DNA of 64,000 nucleotides from Ensifer adhaerens (lineage in GTDB: Bacteria > Pseudomonadota > Alphaproteobacteria > Rhizobiales > Rhizobiaceae), in NCBI RefSeq assembly GCF_002007205.1, contig NZ_LAZS01000011.1, positions 1 through 64,000 on the forward strand, in the 5' to 3' direction. Below are positions 14,769-23,098 of the stretch, one piece after another (position 1 is the first letter of the stretch; each line of letters starts with the position of its first letter). Under the pieces are notes generated by a model, which worked only from the letters and a program-made list of their open reading frames with translations, searched no databases and had not been told where the DNA came from. The position numbers were made by a program, and so were the translations under genes.

Positions 14769-16652
14769 ATGGACGCGACCGGTTCCCTTGCCGCCAAGTT
14801 GTTGTCTGAGACATTGATGTTCGACCAGACGTCACTGGCGGCGCTGGAGGCTTTGGCTGCCAACTCCGATCGCGGGATCGTTCGACGCGGGGAGATCCTG
14901 GTCCGCCAGGGGGAGCCGTCGGATCGGTTTTTCGTCGTCCTGTCCGGCCGCTTCACCGTGCATAGGGATGACGTGGCCGTACCGGTCGCCGAAATAGGGC
15001 AGGGTGAGCTCGTGGGAGAAGTCGGTTTCTTTGCCGGTCTGCCGCGCATGGCCACCGTCGTTGCCGCCCGCGATTCCATCGTTCTGTCGATCGGTACTCA
15101 ACAGTTCGAAAGGGCTGCCAGCGCGCTCCCGAGCCTGCGCCAATCCGTCACGACGTTTCTGGCGCGCCGGTTTGCGATGCAGGGGCCGGCGTCGCCCCAT
15201 GCCAGGGAGCCCTGCCGGGTTCGAACGCTCGCCGTCGTTGCGGCCGGGCATAGCCGCATTTCTCCTGTCTTTATCGAGCTCCTGCGCAACGCCTTCGCCG
15301 GCTCCAAGCGCACGGCCTTTCTGGCGAGGGCCGATATCGAAGAGCGCTTTCCCGGCGTTCCGATCGATGACCAGCCGGTGCTGGACTGGCTCAATCAACT
15401 GGAGGCCAAAGCAGGGATCATCGTCTACATCGCCGACGAGGAGCCGAGCGACTGGACGCGTGTCTGCATCCGCCAGGCCGATGGCGTCCTGTTGGTTGGA
15501 GAGGCGTCCGGTTCGCCGAAGCTGAACCGGTCCGAGCAGCTGGCGCTCTCGGTGCATCCTCCATCGAACCTTCGGCTGGTCCTGCTGCACGGCAAGCGCA
15601 CTGCCGCTGTCTCCGGGACCGCCGGCTGGCTCGACGAGCGCCCCGGAATCCGGCAGCACCACCACGTTGCGCTGGAAGACGGCAGGGACGTCGAGCGACT
15701 GGTCCGTTTCATTTCCGGTGAGGCGAGTGGTTTTGTAGCGGCTGGCGGTGGCTCGCTCGGATGCGCGCATCTCGGCGTCCATAAGGCCTTTATCGAGGCC
15801 GGCGCCTCCTTCGATTATCTCGGAGGCACCAGTTCGGGTGCAGCGATGATGGCGGGCTTTGCGAGCGGTATGAGCGCTGACGAAATCAACCGCGGGACGC
15901 ATGAGATCTTCGTCCGCAGCCGCGCATTCCGTCGCCTTACCGTGCCGCAATATGCGCTGCTGGATCACAAGGTGCTCGATCGTACCCTGCAAGCGGAATA
16001 CGGCGACGTTCTCATCGAGGATCTCTGGCTGCCGTTCTTCGCGCTCTCGACCAATCTCTCGAGCGGCCAGGCGCATGTCCATCGCCGCGGAAAGCTGTGG
16101 CAGGCCGTCAGGGCGTCCGGCTCGATCCCCGGCGTCCTGCCGCCTTTCTTCACGGCGGAGGGTGATATGCTGGTCGACGGGGCGATTATGAACAATCTGC
16201 CGCTGGAGCAGATGAAGGAACTGAAGACCGGCCCCAACGTCGTCGTCAGTCTCGGCGGGGGCGGTCCGGGGAAACATCATGTCGATTACGACAGCATTCC
16301 CGGTGCGTCCGAGTTGACCGTTCGGCTGCTGAACCCTTTTGGCCGTTCCGGCCTGCCGAAGATCCCCAATATGATCCAGGTCATCGCGGCGAGCATGCTG
16401 GCGCACAGGCCGCAGGAAATCGTGCTCGGCGAGCGAGACATCCTGATTTCCCCACCGGTATCGGCGGCGATCAGTTTCATGGACTGGAGCCGGCATTCCG
16501 AACTGTTTGCCGAAGCCTACCAATGGGCAGGGCGATGGATCGAGGAACGAATGGCCGAGGACGATCCGCGGATGGAGGCTATCTTCGGCCTGCCTGTCCG
16601 CTCCGGGTCGCCGGAAACATATGGCAGCGCCCAGGGCCGTTCTGCGCTCTAG
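14769..16652 (+). CDS. Patatin-like phospholipase with N-terminal cyclic-nucleotide-binding domain
   Basis: A 627-residue protein of the bacterial NTE/RssA type. Residues ~20-135 form a cNMP-binding (Crp-like) domain (GIVRRGEILVRQGEPSDRFFVVLSGRFTV, GQGELVGEVGFFAGLPRMATVVAA). A linker follows, and the patatin domain begins near residue 320 with the oxyanion motif GGGSLGCAHLG. The nucleophile Ser355 is in GTSSGA and the dyad Asp470 in VDGAIMNNLP, so both catalytic residues are present. ATG14769 follows AAGGAAGG and fits the domain start. It probably hydrolyses membrane phospholipids or lysophospholipids under control of a cyclic nucleotide or of membrane state. It stands as a single gene. Confidence 0.9.
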   Translation: MDATGSLAAKLLSETLMFDQTSLAALEALAANSDRGIVRRGEILVRQGEPSDRFFVVLSGRFTVHRDDVAVPVAEIGQGELVGEVGFFAGLPRMATVVAARDSIVLSIGTQQFERAASALPSLRQSVTTFLARRFAMQGPASPHAREPCRVRTLAVVAAGHSRISPVFIELLRNAFAGSKRTAFLARADIEERFPGVPIDDQPVLDWLNQLEAKAGIIVYIADEEPSDWTRVCIRQADGVLLVGEASGSPKLNRSEQLALSVHPPSNLRLVLLHGKRTAAVSGTAGWLDERPGIRQHHHVALEDGRDVERLVRFISGEASGFVAAGGGSLGCAHLGVHKAFIEAGASFDYLGGTSSGAAMMAGFASGMSADEINRGTHEIFVRSRAFRRLTVPQYALLDHKVLDRTLQAEYGDVLIEDLWLPFFALSTNLSSGQAHVHRRGKLWQAVRASGSIPGVLPPFFTAEGDMLVDGAIMNNLPLEQMKELKTGPNVVVSLGGGGPGKHHVDYDSIPGASELTVRLLNPFGRSGLPKIPNMIQVIAASMLAHRPQEIVLGERDILISPPVSAAISFMDWSRHSELFAEAYQWAGRWIEERMAEDDPRMEAIFGLPVRSGSPETYGSAQGRSAL

Positions 16653-17019
16653 GACGGACCCCAGCCTTCCGTGCGCCGGAACACCGCTGAAAGGAGCGCA
16701 TGAGGTTCTGACGCCGGTGTTTTCGGCTGAAATTGCCGCCTTTGTTAAGTTGTCACCGTCCCCTTGCGGTTGTAGTATTTTAGGGTAGCCTTGTGCCCGG
16801 GGAGCCAGCGGCGGCTCTCTCGCTTTGCATTAAAAAGACCAATAAATAGAGTGCAATCGGAGATATGGCGGTTTGCATTCGAAAATGTTTCGTCCCCGAA
16901 CCGGTCTGCCGTTCGGGTTCCTTTGGGTGTAACTGCGGGACGTTTCTGGTCATTCGATGCTCGCAAAACGGGTATCGCCTTATCACAGAGCGCCCATTAG
17001 CTTGAAGTGGATCGACGCG
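16653..17019. other. Intergenic region before the 153-residue hypothetical
   Basis: A 367-base region with an AT-rich patch at 16822-16850 that is a plausible promoter. The only open frame of interest is the cysteine-rich small frame at 16865-17005, listed separately. Confidence 0.35.
16865..17005 (+). CDS. Candidate 46-residue cysteine-rich small protein
   Basis: ATG16865, preceded at close range by GGAG, opens 46 codons ending 14 bases before the next gene's start. It has six Cys (residues 4, 8, 15, 22, 24, 32), a metal-site-like density. I do not recognise a family. It could be a small metal-binding peptide, a leader peptide for the following gene, or chance. Confidence 0.25.
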   Translation: MAVCIRKCFVPEPVCRSGSFGCNCGTFLVIRCSQNGYRLITERPLA

Positions 17020-17481
17020 ATGTCTGACAACAAGAATGCCGGCGCGCCTGTGAGCGCACAGGACCTCAGAATGCAGATGCTCCAGCGTGAAATGGACGAG
17101 ATGGACAAGGAGCGGCGGCTAAAGGCCGTCGAAGAGCAAAAGCATGCCGACTTTGCTGCGGATTTTCTCAAGAAGCATGTAACGGAAGAGGAGATCGCCA
17201 TCGTCCGCCGACTGGTCGCGAATGCCGTCAAGGCCGGCAAGTTCGAGGCGATGGTCTACAGCTTCCCGTCCGAGCTCTGCACCGACAGCGGCCGCGCGAT
17301 CAACAGCGGTGACCGGGACTGGCCGGACACGCTGCAGGGAAAGGCGAAGGAATTCTTCGAACGCTATCAGACCTTTGGCAAGCCGAATGGCTACAAGCTG
17401 AAGGCGATGATCATCAATTTTCCCGGCGGTGTGCCCGGTGACGTCGGGTTCTTCCTGAACTGGGCGCCCGACAAAGCTTGA
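17020..17481 (+). CDS. Conserved hypothetical protein with N-terminal coiled coil
   Basis: 153 residues, cytosolic. Residues ~15-55 (DLRMQMLQREMDEMDKERRLKAVEEQKHADFAADFLKKH) are a charged helix likely to form a coiled coil. The rest (FEAMVYSFPSELCTDSGRAINSGDRDWPDTLQGKAKEFFERY...GYKLKAMIINFPGGVPGDVGFFLNW) looks like a compact alpha/beta domain and is clearly protein-like. No function is known to me. ATG17020 is picked because the preceding codons are unlike protein. A strong terminator follows 58 bases after the stop. Confidence 0.75.
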   Translation: MSDNKNAGAPVSAQDLRMQMLQREMDEMDKERRLKAVEEQKHADFAADFLKKHVTEEEIAIVRRLVANAVKAGKFEAMVYSFPSELCTDSGRAINSGDRDWPDTLQGKAKEFFERYQTFGKPNGYKLKAMIINFPGGVPGDVGFFLNWAPDKA

Positions 17482-17539
17482 GCGAGGCCCCAGGTGATGG
17501 CACCTCGGCGCAAAGCTCCGGATTGAGGAAGCCTTGAAT

Positions 17540-17570
17540 GCCCGCGCCGTCCTGGCGCGGGCTTTATTCT
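17540..17570 (+). terminator. Rho-independent terminator
   Basis: A 9-base GC stem GCCCGCGCC (17540-17548) / GGCGCGGGC (17554-17562), loop GTCCT, followed by TTTATTCT. It ends the transcript of the 153-residue hypothetical. Confidence 0.85.
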
Positions 17571-17640
17571 CTTAAAGCTGTCGCGAGAAAAAGACTCACA
17601 CGCCAGGATTTGAGCTTTCGCCTCTATTCATGTCGTTGCC

Positions 17641-17672
17641 GCAAAACCGCTGCGCACTTTTGCGCGACATGC
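17641..17672. repeat. Rhizobial dispersed palindromic element abutting ppk2
   Basis: GCAAAACCGC followed by TGCGCACTTTTGCGCGACATGC. The core GCGCACTTTTGCGC is partly self-complementary. I recognise this type of sequence as common between rhizobial genes. It ends one base from the ppk2 stop codon (17674-17676). A degenerate relative (CACACTTTTGCGTG) occurs at about 20567-20580. It may serve as the ppk2 3' end signal. Confidence 0.5.
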
Positions 17673-17673
17673 A

Positions 17674-18528
17674 TTAGAAAACGTCGGGCACCGTTCTGCG
17701 CAAGTGGTCGTCGTCCGCAAAGCCATCCGGCCGCTTCTGCCGCTTGCCGAGATCGGGCTCTGAAAACTTCACGCGCTCGTACGGGATCGACGAAAGAATG
17801 TGCGTGATGCAGTTGATGCGGGCTCGCTTCTTGTCATCCGACGGCACGATCCACCAGGGCGCATACTCCGTGTCCGTCATGCGGATCATCTCGTTGTAGG
17901 CGCGGGTGTAATCCCACCAGCGGCGATAGGATTCGACGTCCATCGGGCTGAGCTTCCACTGGCGCAATGGATCGGCAATCCGCTGCCGGAAACGCTTTTC
18001 CTGCTCCTTCTCGCTGACGTCGAGGAAGTATTTGAGCAGGATGATGCCGCTTTCGACCATTGCCGCTTCGAAGCGCGGCGCCAGCTCGAGAAAGCGCCGG
18101 GCGCTGTCGTCCGGGCAGAAACCCATGACGCGCTCGACGCCGGGGCGGTTGTACCAGGAGCGGTCAAAGATCACGATCTCGCCGGCGGCCGGCAGATGCT
18201 GGATGTAGCGCTGCATGTAGATCTGCGACTTCTCGCGGTCCGTCGGGGCCGGCAGGGCGGTGACCCTGAAGACGCGCGGACTGACACGTTCGGTCAGCCG
18301 CTTGATCACGCCGCCCTTACCGGCCGCATCGCGGCCTTCGAAGACGATGACGATGCGTGCGCCGGTCTTCTTCACCCAGGCCTGCAGATGAGCGGTTTCC
18401 TCCTGCAGCCGGGCGAGTTCCTTGTTGTAGTCGCCTGGCGACCGCTCCTCCGAAGTCGTTGCGTCGGTGGCGATTTCGCCCTCGCTCTTGCCTTTGCCCT
18501 TCTTCTTCTTGCCGTCATGCTTGCCCAT
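17674..18528 (-). CDS. ppk2: Polyphosphate kinase 2 family protein
   Basis: A 284-residue PPK2-family P-loop kinase that moves phosphate between polyphosphate and nucleotides (usually polyP-driven NDP to NTP). Walker A is EGRDAAGKGG (about residues 64-73), Walker B is FDRSWYNR, followed by a lid of Arg-rich helices (EKEQEKRFRQRIADPLRQWKLSPMD). The N terminus is very lysine-rich (KKKKGKGK). ATG18528 has GGGAGG close upstream and lies inside the 3' end of the SulP gene (14-base overlap), so the two are probably co-transcribed. An upstream open extension is a shadow of sulP. The 3' end touches a dispersed palindrome. Confidence 0.93.
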   Translation of the reverse strand: MGKHDGKKKKGKGKSEGEIATDATTSEERSPGDYNKELARLQEETAHLQAWVKKTGARIVIVFEGRDAAGKGGVIKRLTERVSPRVFRVTALPAPTDREKSQIYMQRYIQHLPAAGEIVIFDRSWYNRPGVERVMGFCPDDSARRFLELAPRFEAAMVESGIILLKYFLDVSEKEQEKRFRQRIADPLRQWKLSPMDVESYRRWWDYTRAYNEMIRMTDTEYAPWWIVPSDDKKRARINCITHILSSIPYERVKFSEPDLGKRQKRPDGFADDDHLRRTVPDVF

Positions 18529-20299
18529 TCTTCCCTCCCGTTTCGGCATGGACATCTGGTTTGACTTCGGCAGAGCCGGCCGGTTGCCCGCCGCTCCGCC
18601 CATACTTGGCCTCGTATGCGTCGAGCGCATCCTCGATCCCCTCGAAGATCATGCCCGGTCCGATCTTTTCGATGACGCCTGACCGCTCGAGCAGGGCGCG
18701 CGCGTCGCTGTGCAACTCGGCAAGACCGAGCACGATCCCGCGGGCCTTCAGGTCGCCCTGCAGTTCTCCAAGCATGTCTGCAGCGGTGCTGTCGATTTGC
18801 GGGATGGCGCTCGCATCGATTACCAGCCAGCGGACGGGCTGCGGCAAGCTCTCAGCGATCGCTTCCAGCCGCTCCCGAACGTAGTCGGCGTTGTAGAAAA
18901 GCAGGCTGTCCTGAACCATGCAGGCACCGAAGCCTGGGACCGGGCGCGCGTCGGGCATGCGATGCAGCTTGTAGAAACCATCCCGCCCGGGGATGCGGCC
19001 CAGCATGGCGTCGTGCGGATACATGGTCTGCAAGATGAGATAGACCAGCGTCGCGGCAATGGCGATGACCACGCCGCTCAACACGCCGAGGCCGATCGGT
19101 CCCCAAAGGGCAATCAGGGCGAAGACGAACTCGATGCGGTTGACGCTCCAGATACGCCTGAGGCCCCCGATGTCAATCAGGCTGAGCGCCGTTGCCGCCA
19201 GGATCGCGCCAAGCGCGGCGACGGGCAGAATGCGCAGGACGTCGCCAAGAAAGAGCAGCACCGCCATCAGCGCTCCTGCCGCAACGAGGCTTGCGATCTG
19301 CGACCGCCCGCCGACGGCGAAGTTCACGGCTGTGCGCGAGTCTGAAGCCGTCACCGGAAACGTCCCGAACAGACCAGCCGCAATGTTGGCAGCGCCAAAC
19401 CCGCTCAACTCGCGGTTCGGATCGACGCGGTAGCCGCCGAGCGCGGCGAAGCTGCGCGCAGCGATGACACCGGAACCGAAGCTGACGAGGAAGATCGCCG
19501 CGCCACCCGTCAGCAGGGCATCGAGCGCCAAGCCCTCAAGGCGGGGCAGAACGAAGGACGGCAATCCGTCGGGGATGTCGCCGACAACCGTCATGCCGCG
19601 TCCCTCGAAATCGAAGAGATAGGATAGCAGCACCGCGACGAAGACGACGATGACAGGGCCTGGAATCGGCGAGCGATAGATGCGGGCGATCTGCAGCAGC
19701 GCAAAACAGGCCAAGGCAAACACCAAGGTCGGCCAGTGGATGGAGCCGGCCTGTCTCAGAAGTTCGAGAATGGGGCTGACAAGCCCCTCGGACTCGATCT
19801 GGACGCCGGTGACGCGCTTGATCTGCCCGACCAGGATCGAGAGGGATATGCCTGCAAAGAAGCCCGTCAAGATGGGGCGCGACAGGAAGGTCGCGAGCAC
19901 GCCGAGACGCACGAGGCGGGCAATCAGACAGAGGATGCCGACGATGAGCGCGAGCAGTGCTGCCGCCGCCACGCGGTCAGCGCCGCCGGCAGACGAGGCG
20001 AGCACCGTCGTCAGCACGGCCGCAAGCACCGTCATCGTTGCCGCGTCCGGCCCGACGATCAGTTGCCGCGACGGACCGAAGAAGGCATAGGCGACGAGGG
20101 GTGTGATGCTCGCATAGAGGCCCGTCTCGGGCGGCAGGCCGGCGATGGCCGGATAGGCGATCGCACTCGGCAGCCCCACGGCAGCAATGGCAACGCCGGC
20201 GGAGACGTCATTGCGCAGCCAACTTCCCTGATACCCCTTGAGGTTGTCCAGAAGCGGCAGGCGAGGCAGGTTCAGCATGCTGATGGTCCCCGGGGTCAT
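18515..20299 (-). CDS. SulP-family anion transporter with STAS domain
   Basis: A 594-residue inner-membrane transporter (SLC26/SulP). It has about 12 hydrophobic segments, beginning with GVAIAAVGLPSAIAYPAIAGLPPETGLYAS, the family signature region. FGSGVIAARSFAALGGYRVDPNRELSGFGAANIAAGLFGTFPVT is the conserved core. A C-terminal STAS domain (about residues 450-570; VRWLVIDASAIPQIDSTAADMLGEL) is cytosolic. The substrate is sulfate, bicarbonate or another anion and cannot be told from sequence. ATG20299 is taken as start; ATG20278 is a possible alternative. It overlaps ppk2 downstream. Confidence 0.93.
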   Translation of the reverse strand: MTPGTISMLNLPRLPLLDNLKGYQGSWLRNDVSAGVAIAAVGLPSAIAYPAIAGLPPETGLYASITPLVAYAFFGPSRQLIVGPDAATMTVLAAVLTTVLASSAGGADRVAAAALLALIVGILCLIARLVRLGVLATFLSRPILTGFFAGISLSILVGQIKRVTGVQIESEGLVSPILELLRQAGSIHWPTLVFALACFALLQIARIYRSPIPGPVIVVFVAVLLSYLFDFEGRGMTVVGDIPDGLPSFVLPRLEGLALDALLTGGAAIFLVSFGSGVIAARSFAALGGYRVDPNRELSGFGAANIAAGLFGTFPVTASDSRTAVNFAVGGRSQIASLVAAGALMAVLLFLGDVLRILPVAALGAILAATALSLIDIGGLRRIWSVNRIEFVFALIALWGPIGLGVLSGVVIAIAATLVYLILQTMYPHDAMLGRIPGRDGFYKLHRMPDARPVPGFGACMVQDSLLFYNADYVRERLEAIAESLPQPVRWLVIDASAIPQIDSTAADMLGELQGDLKARGIVLGLAELHSDARALLERSGVIEKIGPGMIFEGIEDALDAYEAKYGRSGGQPAGSAEVKPDVHAETGGKNGQA

Positions 20300-20681
20300 G
20301 CCCTCTCAAGGTGCACTAAACGCTACAATTCTGGCCACGCGAGACGCGCAAACAATGCACTCTACCATTGCGTACATTAGGGACGCAAAACTTTCCTTTC
20401 ACCGGCTCCGACAAAAAGAGTAGAGGTTGCAGGCAATTAGAGAGGTGACCTGCCCGGGCCGTCTGGCGAGCGCCGCCCAATCTCTCGGCCTTCGGATCAC
20501 CGACAGCGTTCAATAGAGATAGCCGTGCGGGCGTTGCAGTTCTGGGCCTCCAGTTTTCGATCGCCGCACACTTTTGCGTGCCGCAGACTTGGAATTGTCG
20601 GCGGAACCAGTCTATCTGTCGGCACGGCTCCCACGCTCCGCACGACGTCTGAAGCCCCGTTCGGTCGGACTTCAAGGGCGT
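20300..20681. other. Non-coding region upstream of sulP
   Basis: A 382-base gap. The right part lies downstream of the BA14K gene, the left part should hold the sulP promoter (minus strand), and an AT-rich segment is present at about 20330-20420. A degenerate copy of the ACTTTTGCG-type palindrome lies at about 20567-20580. No gene seen. Confidence 0.4.
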
Positions 20682-21158
20682 TCAATAGTAGGGGGAGACG
20701 CACACCTGCCGCGGACCGTAATAGGGCTGGAACGTGTCGTCATAGGCCCTATAGGATCGGTAGCGGGCGTAGCACCAGCGGGTGTGCGCGCTGCCTCCAT
20801 AATAGGTTTGGCGATAGTAGCGCGGCGCATAATAACGCGGGCGGTAGTATGTCGGGCCGTAATAGCCTTCGTCGTAATAGCCCGGGCCATAGTAGCGCGG
20901 CTGCGCCAGCAGTCCGCCAATGAGCGCGCCGGCGGCCAGTCCGCCGAGCGCCCAGGCCCAATCATCGTCACCACCGTTGTGATGATGTCCGCGGTAGTAG
21001 CCGCCACCGTGGCGACCGCCGCCGTAGCGTCTGTACTGAACCGGTTGTGCTTGAGTTGCCTCGATCCCCACCGCAACGGTTGGGGGAAACGCCATGGCCG
21101 GCGGAGCGCTCGTAGCGACCGCCGCTAGCGAAAAGGCAAAGATAGCCAGCCTCTTCAT
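20682..21158 (-). CDS. Secreted Tyr/Gly-rich protein with BA14K domain
   Basis: A 158-residue exported protein. The signal peptide [23 protein letters not shown] is followed by a His/Gly/Tyr-rich region and a glycine-zipper-like hydrophobic helix ([17 protein letters not shown]). Repeated YYGPxYY/PRYY units come next, and the end ([28 protein letters not shown]) matches the BA14K family, found in Brucella and rhizobia as an envelope immunoreactive/lectin-like protein. AAGGAAGG precedes ATG21158. Probably periplasmic or surface-associated; the role is unknown. Confidence 0.8.
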   Translation of the reverse strand: MKRLAIFAFSLAAVATSAPPAMAFPPTVAVGIEATQAQPVQYRRYGGGRHGGGYYRGHHHNGGDDDWAWALGGLAAGALIGGLLAQPRYYGPGYYDEGYYGPTYYRPRYYAPRYYRQTYYGGSAHTRWCYARYRSYRAYDDTFQPYYGPRQVCVSPYY

Positions 21159-21265
21159 CGGCTTTACCTTCCTTCCACCCCGCGCCCGATTATAGCGCGG
21201 AAGCGGCTGGATGGCACTTCGTTTTGCGGGGGGTGTTGCCGGCGCAGCAGCGGTCGGGCGCTCGC

Positions 21266-21676
21266 CTACTTGATGACAGTGACGGTCAACACGCCTTCTT
21301 CGATCTTTCCGTCCTCATAGGGCGAGCGGATGATGAGCCTGTCGCGACCGGTATAGCCGGGGTCCGGCGTGTAATAGGCGACGATGCCATTCACCTTGGT
21401 CGCCGCGCATTTCGACTGCTTGCCGACCAGCTTCGGATAGACCGGTTCGCGGACAATCTCGAGGCGGCCATGTTTGGGCTTTTCGGCAACAGTCATCGCC
21501 GGATAGTCGATCTGGCGGCAAGCGTCGTCGATGTGCCAGTTCTTCGCAACGAGCGTCTTCACGCCGCTGCGCGCCGTGATCGACAGGGTCTGCTGCCTGG
21601 AACTGTCGGAGGTTGTCGTGCAGGCCGACAGGGAGAGCGCGGCCGAAGCCAAGAGTAGACATCTAACGGTGTTCAC
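21266..21676 (-). CDS. Putative lipoprotein, hypothetical
   Basis: 136 residues. The GTG start at 21676 has AGGA five bases upstream, and the signal [19 protein letters not shown] ends in a lipobox (LSAC), so it is likely lipid-anchored. The mature part ([48 protein letters not shown]...[29 protein letters not shown]) looks like an Ig-like beta domain. Upstream open frame out to 22021 is not protein-like. Function unknown. Confidence 0.7.
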   Translation of the reverse strand: MNTVRCLLLASAALSLSACTTTSDSSRQQTLSITARSGVKTLVAKNWHIDDACRQIDYPAMTVAEKPKHGRLEIVREPVYPKLVGKQSKCAATKVNGIVAYYTPDPGYTGRDRLIIRSPYEDGKIEEGVLTVTVIK

Positions 21677-22028
21677 TGGGATCCTGACATTGCTTTGAGT
21701 CTGGTCAAGTTTCGTGAGACCCGGAACACCCCGGTATTTGCCGGGAGGCATTGCCTGTTCTTCACGCGTTTTGCGTGTGCGATCATGCATATCTTTGCGC
21801 TGCCGGACAGGGGCCAAACCAAGCCTTCCAAAGATGCCGCCGGTATTAGCGATAGGACCGGCCGTCTCGGCGTGCGTGTTTGGCTTCGAGGCCATCGGCA
21901 CAATTCTGGAGAAAGCGTTGTTGCTGCGGCAAGCGCGGTCACTTCCGCCACCCCTGTCTGACAGGCCCGGTGGCGTGCGGACAAGGCCGCTGCCGCGGCA
22001 TTGTCCTTCGTCCGGTTCCACTCACTTT
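21677..22028. other. Intergenic region, lipoprotein promoter side
   Basis: A 352-base gap between the lipoprotein start and the epoxide hydrolase stop. Open frames present do not look like proteins. No repeats seen. Confidence 0.4.
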
Positions 22029-22994
22029 TCAGATGCTCCTGGCAAAACGAATGAGGGTTTCATTTACGAAATCGGGGCGCTCCTGCGGCAGCCAATGGCC
22101 GCTGCCAGGCACGACGATGCTTTCCTCGAGCTGCGGGACGAGGTTCGGCATAGCCTCGATAATTTCCTTCATCCCGGGGATGGCAAGGCCCGGGTCGCGC
22201 TCGCCGATCATGAACAGGGCGGGAATTTCTATCGCCACGCCGGCGAGGGCAGCCTGCAGCTGCCAGTTGCGATCGAGGTTCCGATAGTAGTTCAGCCCTC
22301 CGCGGAAACCGGTCGCGGCAAAGGCGCTGGCGTAGGCGTCGAGGTCTGCAGCGGTGAGCCAGGACGGCATTCTGTCGGGTAGCGGCGGGAGCAGTCCATG
22401 CCGACGCGATACCATGCCGAACGGATTGGGTGTCTGGTCACCCGCTTGTCGCGGGCCGGCTTCTCCAGAGGCGGCGAAGAGGATCTTTCTGAGCGTCTGG
22501 TCAATGTCGCGCTCCAGCTCCGCCTCGGCGACGTCAGGCTCCTGGAAGTAGAGCGTGTATAATTCGGCTTCGTCGGTTCGCGGGAAGATCCGGGTGGGCG
22601 GAACGGGCGGTTGGCCCATCATCGGCACGCTGATCGCAACGATGCCACGGAAACGGTCGGGTCGCATCAGCGCCGCCTGCCAGGCAACGGTCGCGCCCCA
22701 GTCATTGCCGACAAGGATGGCCGTTGGCACATCAAGCGCATCCAGCAGGGCGACCATGTCGCCAACCATGTGAAACACGCTGTATTCGTCGGCCGATGGC
22801 GGACACTCCGTGAGACCGTAGCCGCGCAGGTCAGGGGCAATCGCCCGGAAGCCCGCATCGGCAAGTGCCGCTATCTGGTGCCGCCAGGTATGCGAAGTTT
22901 CCGGGAAGCCATGGCAGAGAAGTACGACCGGCCCCTTTCCCTCTTCGATAAAGCTCATGCGAATGGTTCGGGTCTGGACTGTCCGCGCCTGCAT
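22029..22994 (-). CDS. Alpha/beta hydrolase, soluble epoxide hydrolase-like
   Basis: A 321-residue cytosolic hydrolase. HGFPETSHTWRHQIAAL gives the oxyanion HG motif. VGNDWGATVAWQ has Asp as nucleophile, as in epoxide hydrolases and haloalkane dehalogenases, and VVPGSGHWLPQERPDFVNE has the catalytic His. The cap domain lies between. It would open epoxides to diols or act on related esters. AAGGAACG precedes ATG22994. It is divergent from an Rrf2 regulator, with a perfect inverted repeat between them, so repression by that regulator is likely. Confidence 0.87.
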   Translation of the reverse strand: MQARTVQTRTIRMSFIEEGKGPVVLLCHGFPETSHTWRHQIAALADAGFRAIAPDLRGYGLTECPPSADEYSVFHMVGDMVALLDALDVPTAILVGNDWGATVAWQAALMRPDRFRGIVAISVPMMGQPPVPPTRIFPRTDEAELYTLYFQEPDVAEAELERDIDQTLRKILFAASGEAGPRQAGDQTPNPFGMVSRRHGLLPPLPDRMPSWLTAADLDAYASAFAATGFRGGLNYYRNLDRNWQLQAALAGVAIEIPALFMIGERDPGLAIPGMKEIIEAMPNLVPQLEESIVVPGSGHWLPQERPDFVNETLIRFARSI

Positions 22995-23062
22995 CTTCGT
23001 TCCTTCTCGACACCGGGTTACCGTAATTGTATAAGTTACAGAAACCTATGGCGTCAAGAAGT

Positions 23063-23083
23063 GCGTAACATTAATTGTTACGC
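23063..23083. promoter_or_regulatory. Probable Rrf2 operator
   Basis: Perfect inverted repeat GCGTAACA-TTAAT-TGTTACGC in the 104-base divergent region, 16 bases before the Rrf2 gene. A related half-palindrome (GTAATTGTATAAGTTAC) lies at about 23023-23039 on the hydrolase side. Confidence 0.6.
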
Positions 23084-23098
23084 TAAGGGGGGGGTGGA

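Noticed and set aside
15216-15232. GGTTCGAAC-type sequence like a tRNA T-loop
   Set aside because: It lies inside the patatin coding frame and no cloverleaf arms surround it.
14832-16523. A 563-codon minus-strand frame opposite the patatin gene
   Set aside because: Composition is His/Arg/Gly-rich shadow sequence. The + strand encodes a full cNMP-patatin protein with active-site motifs.
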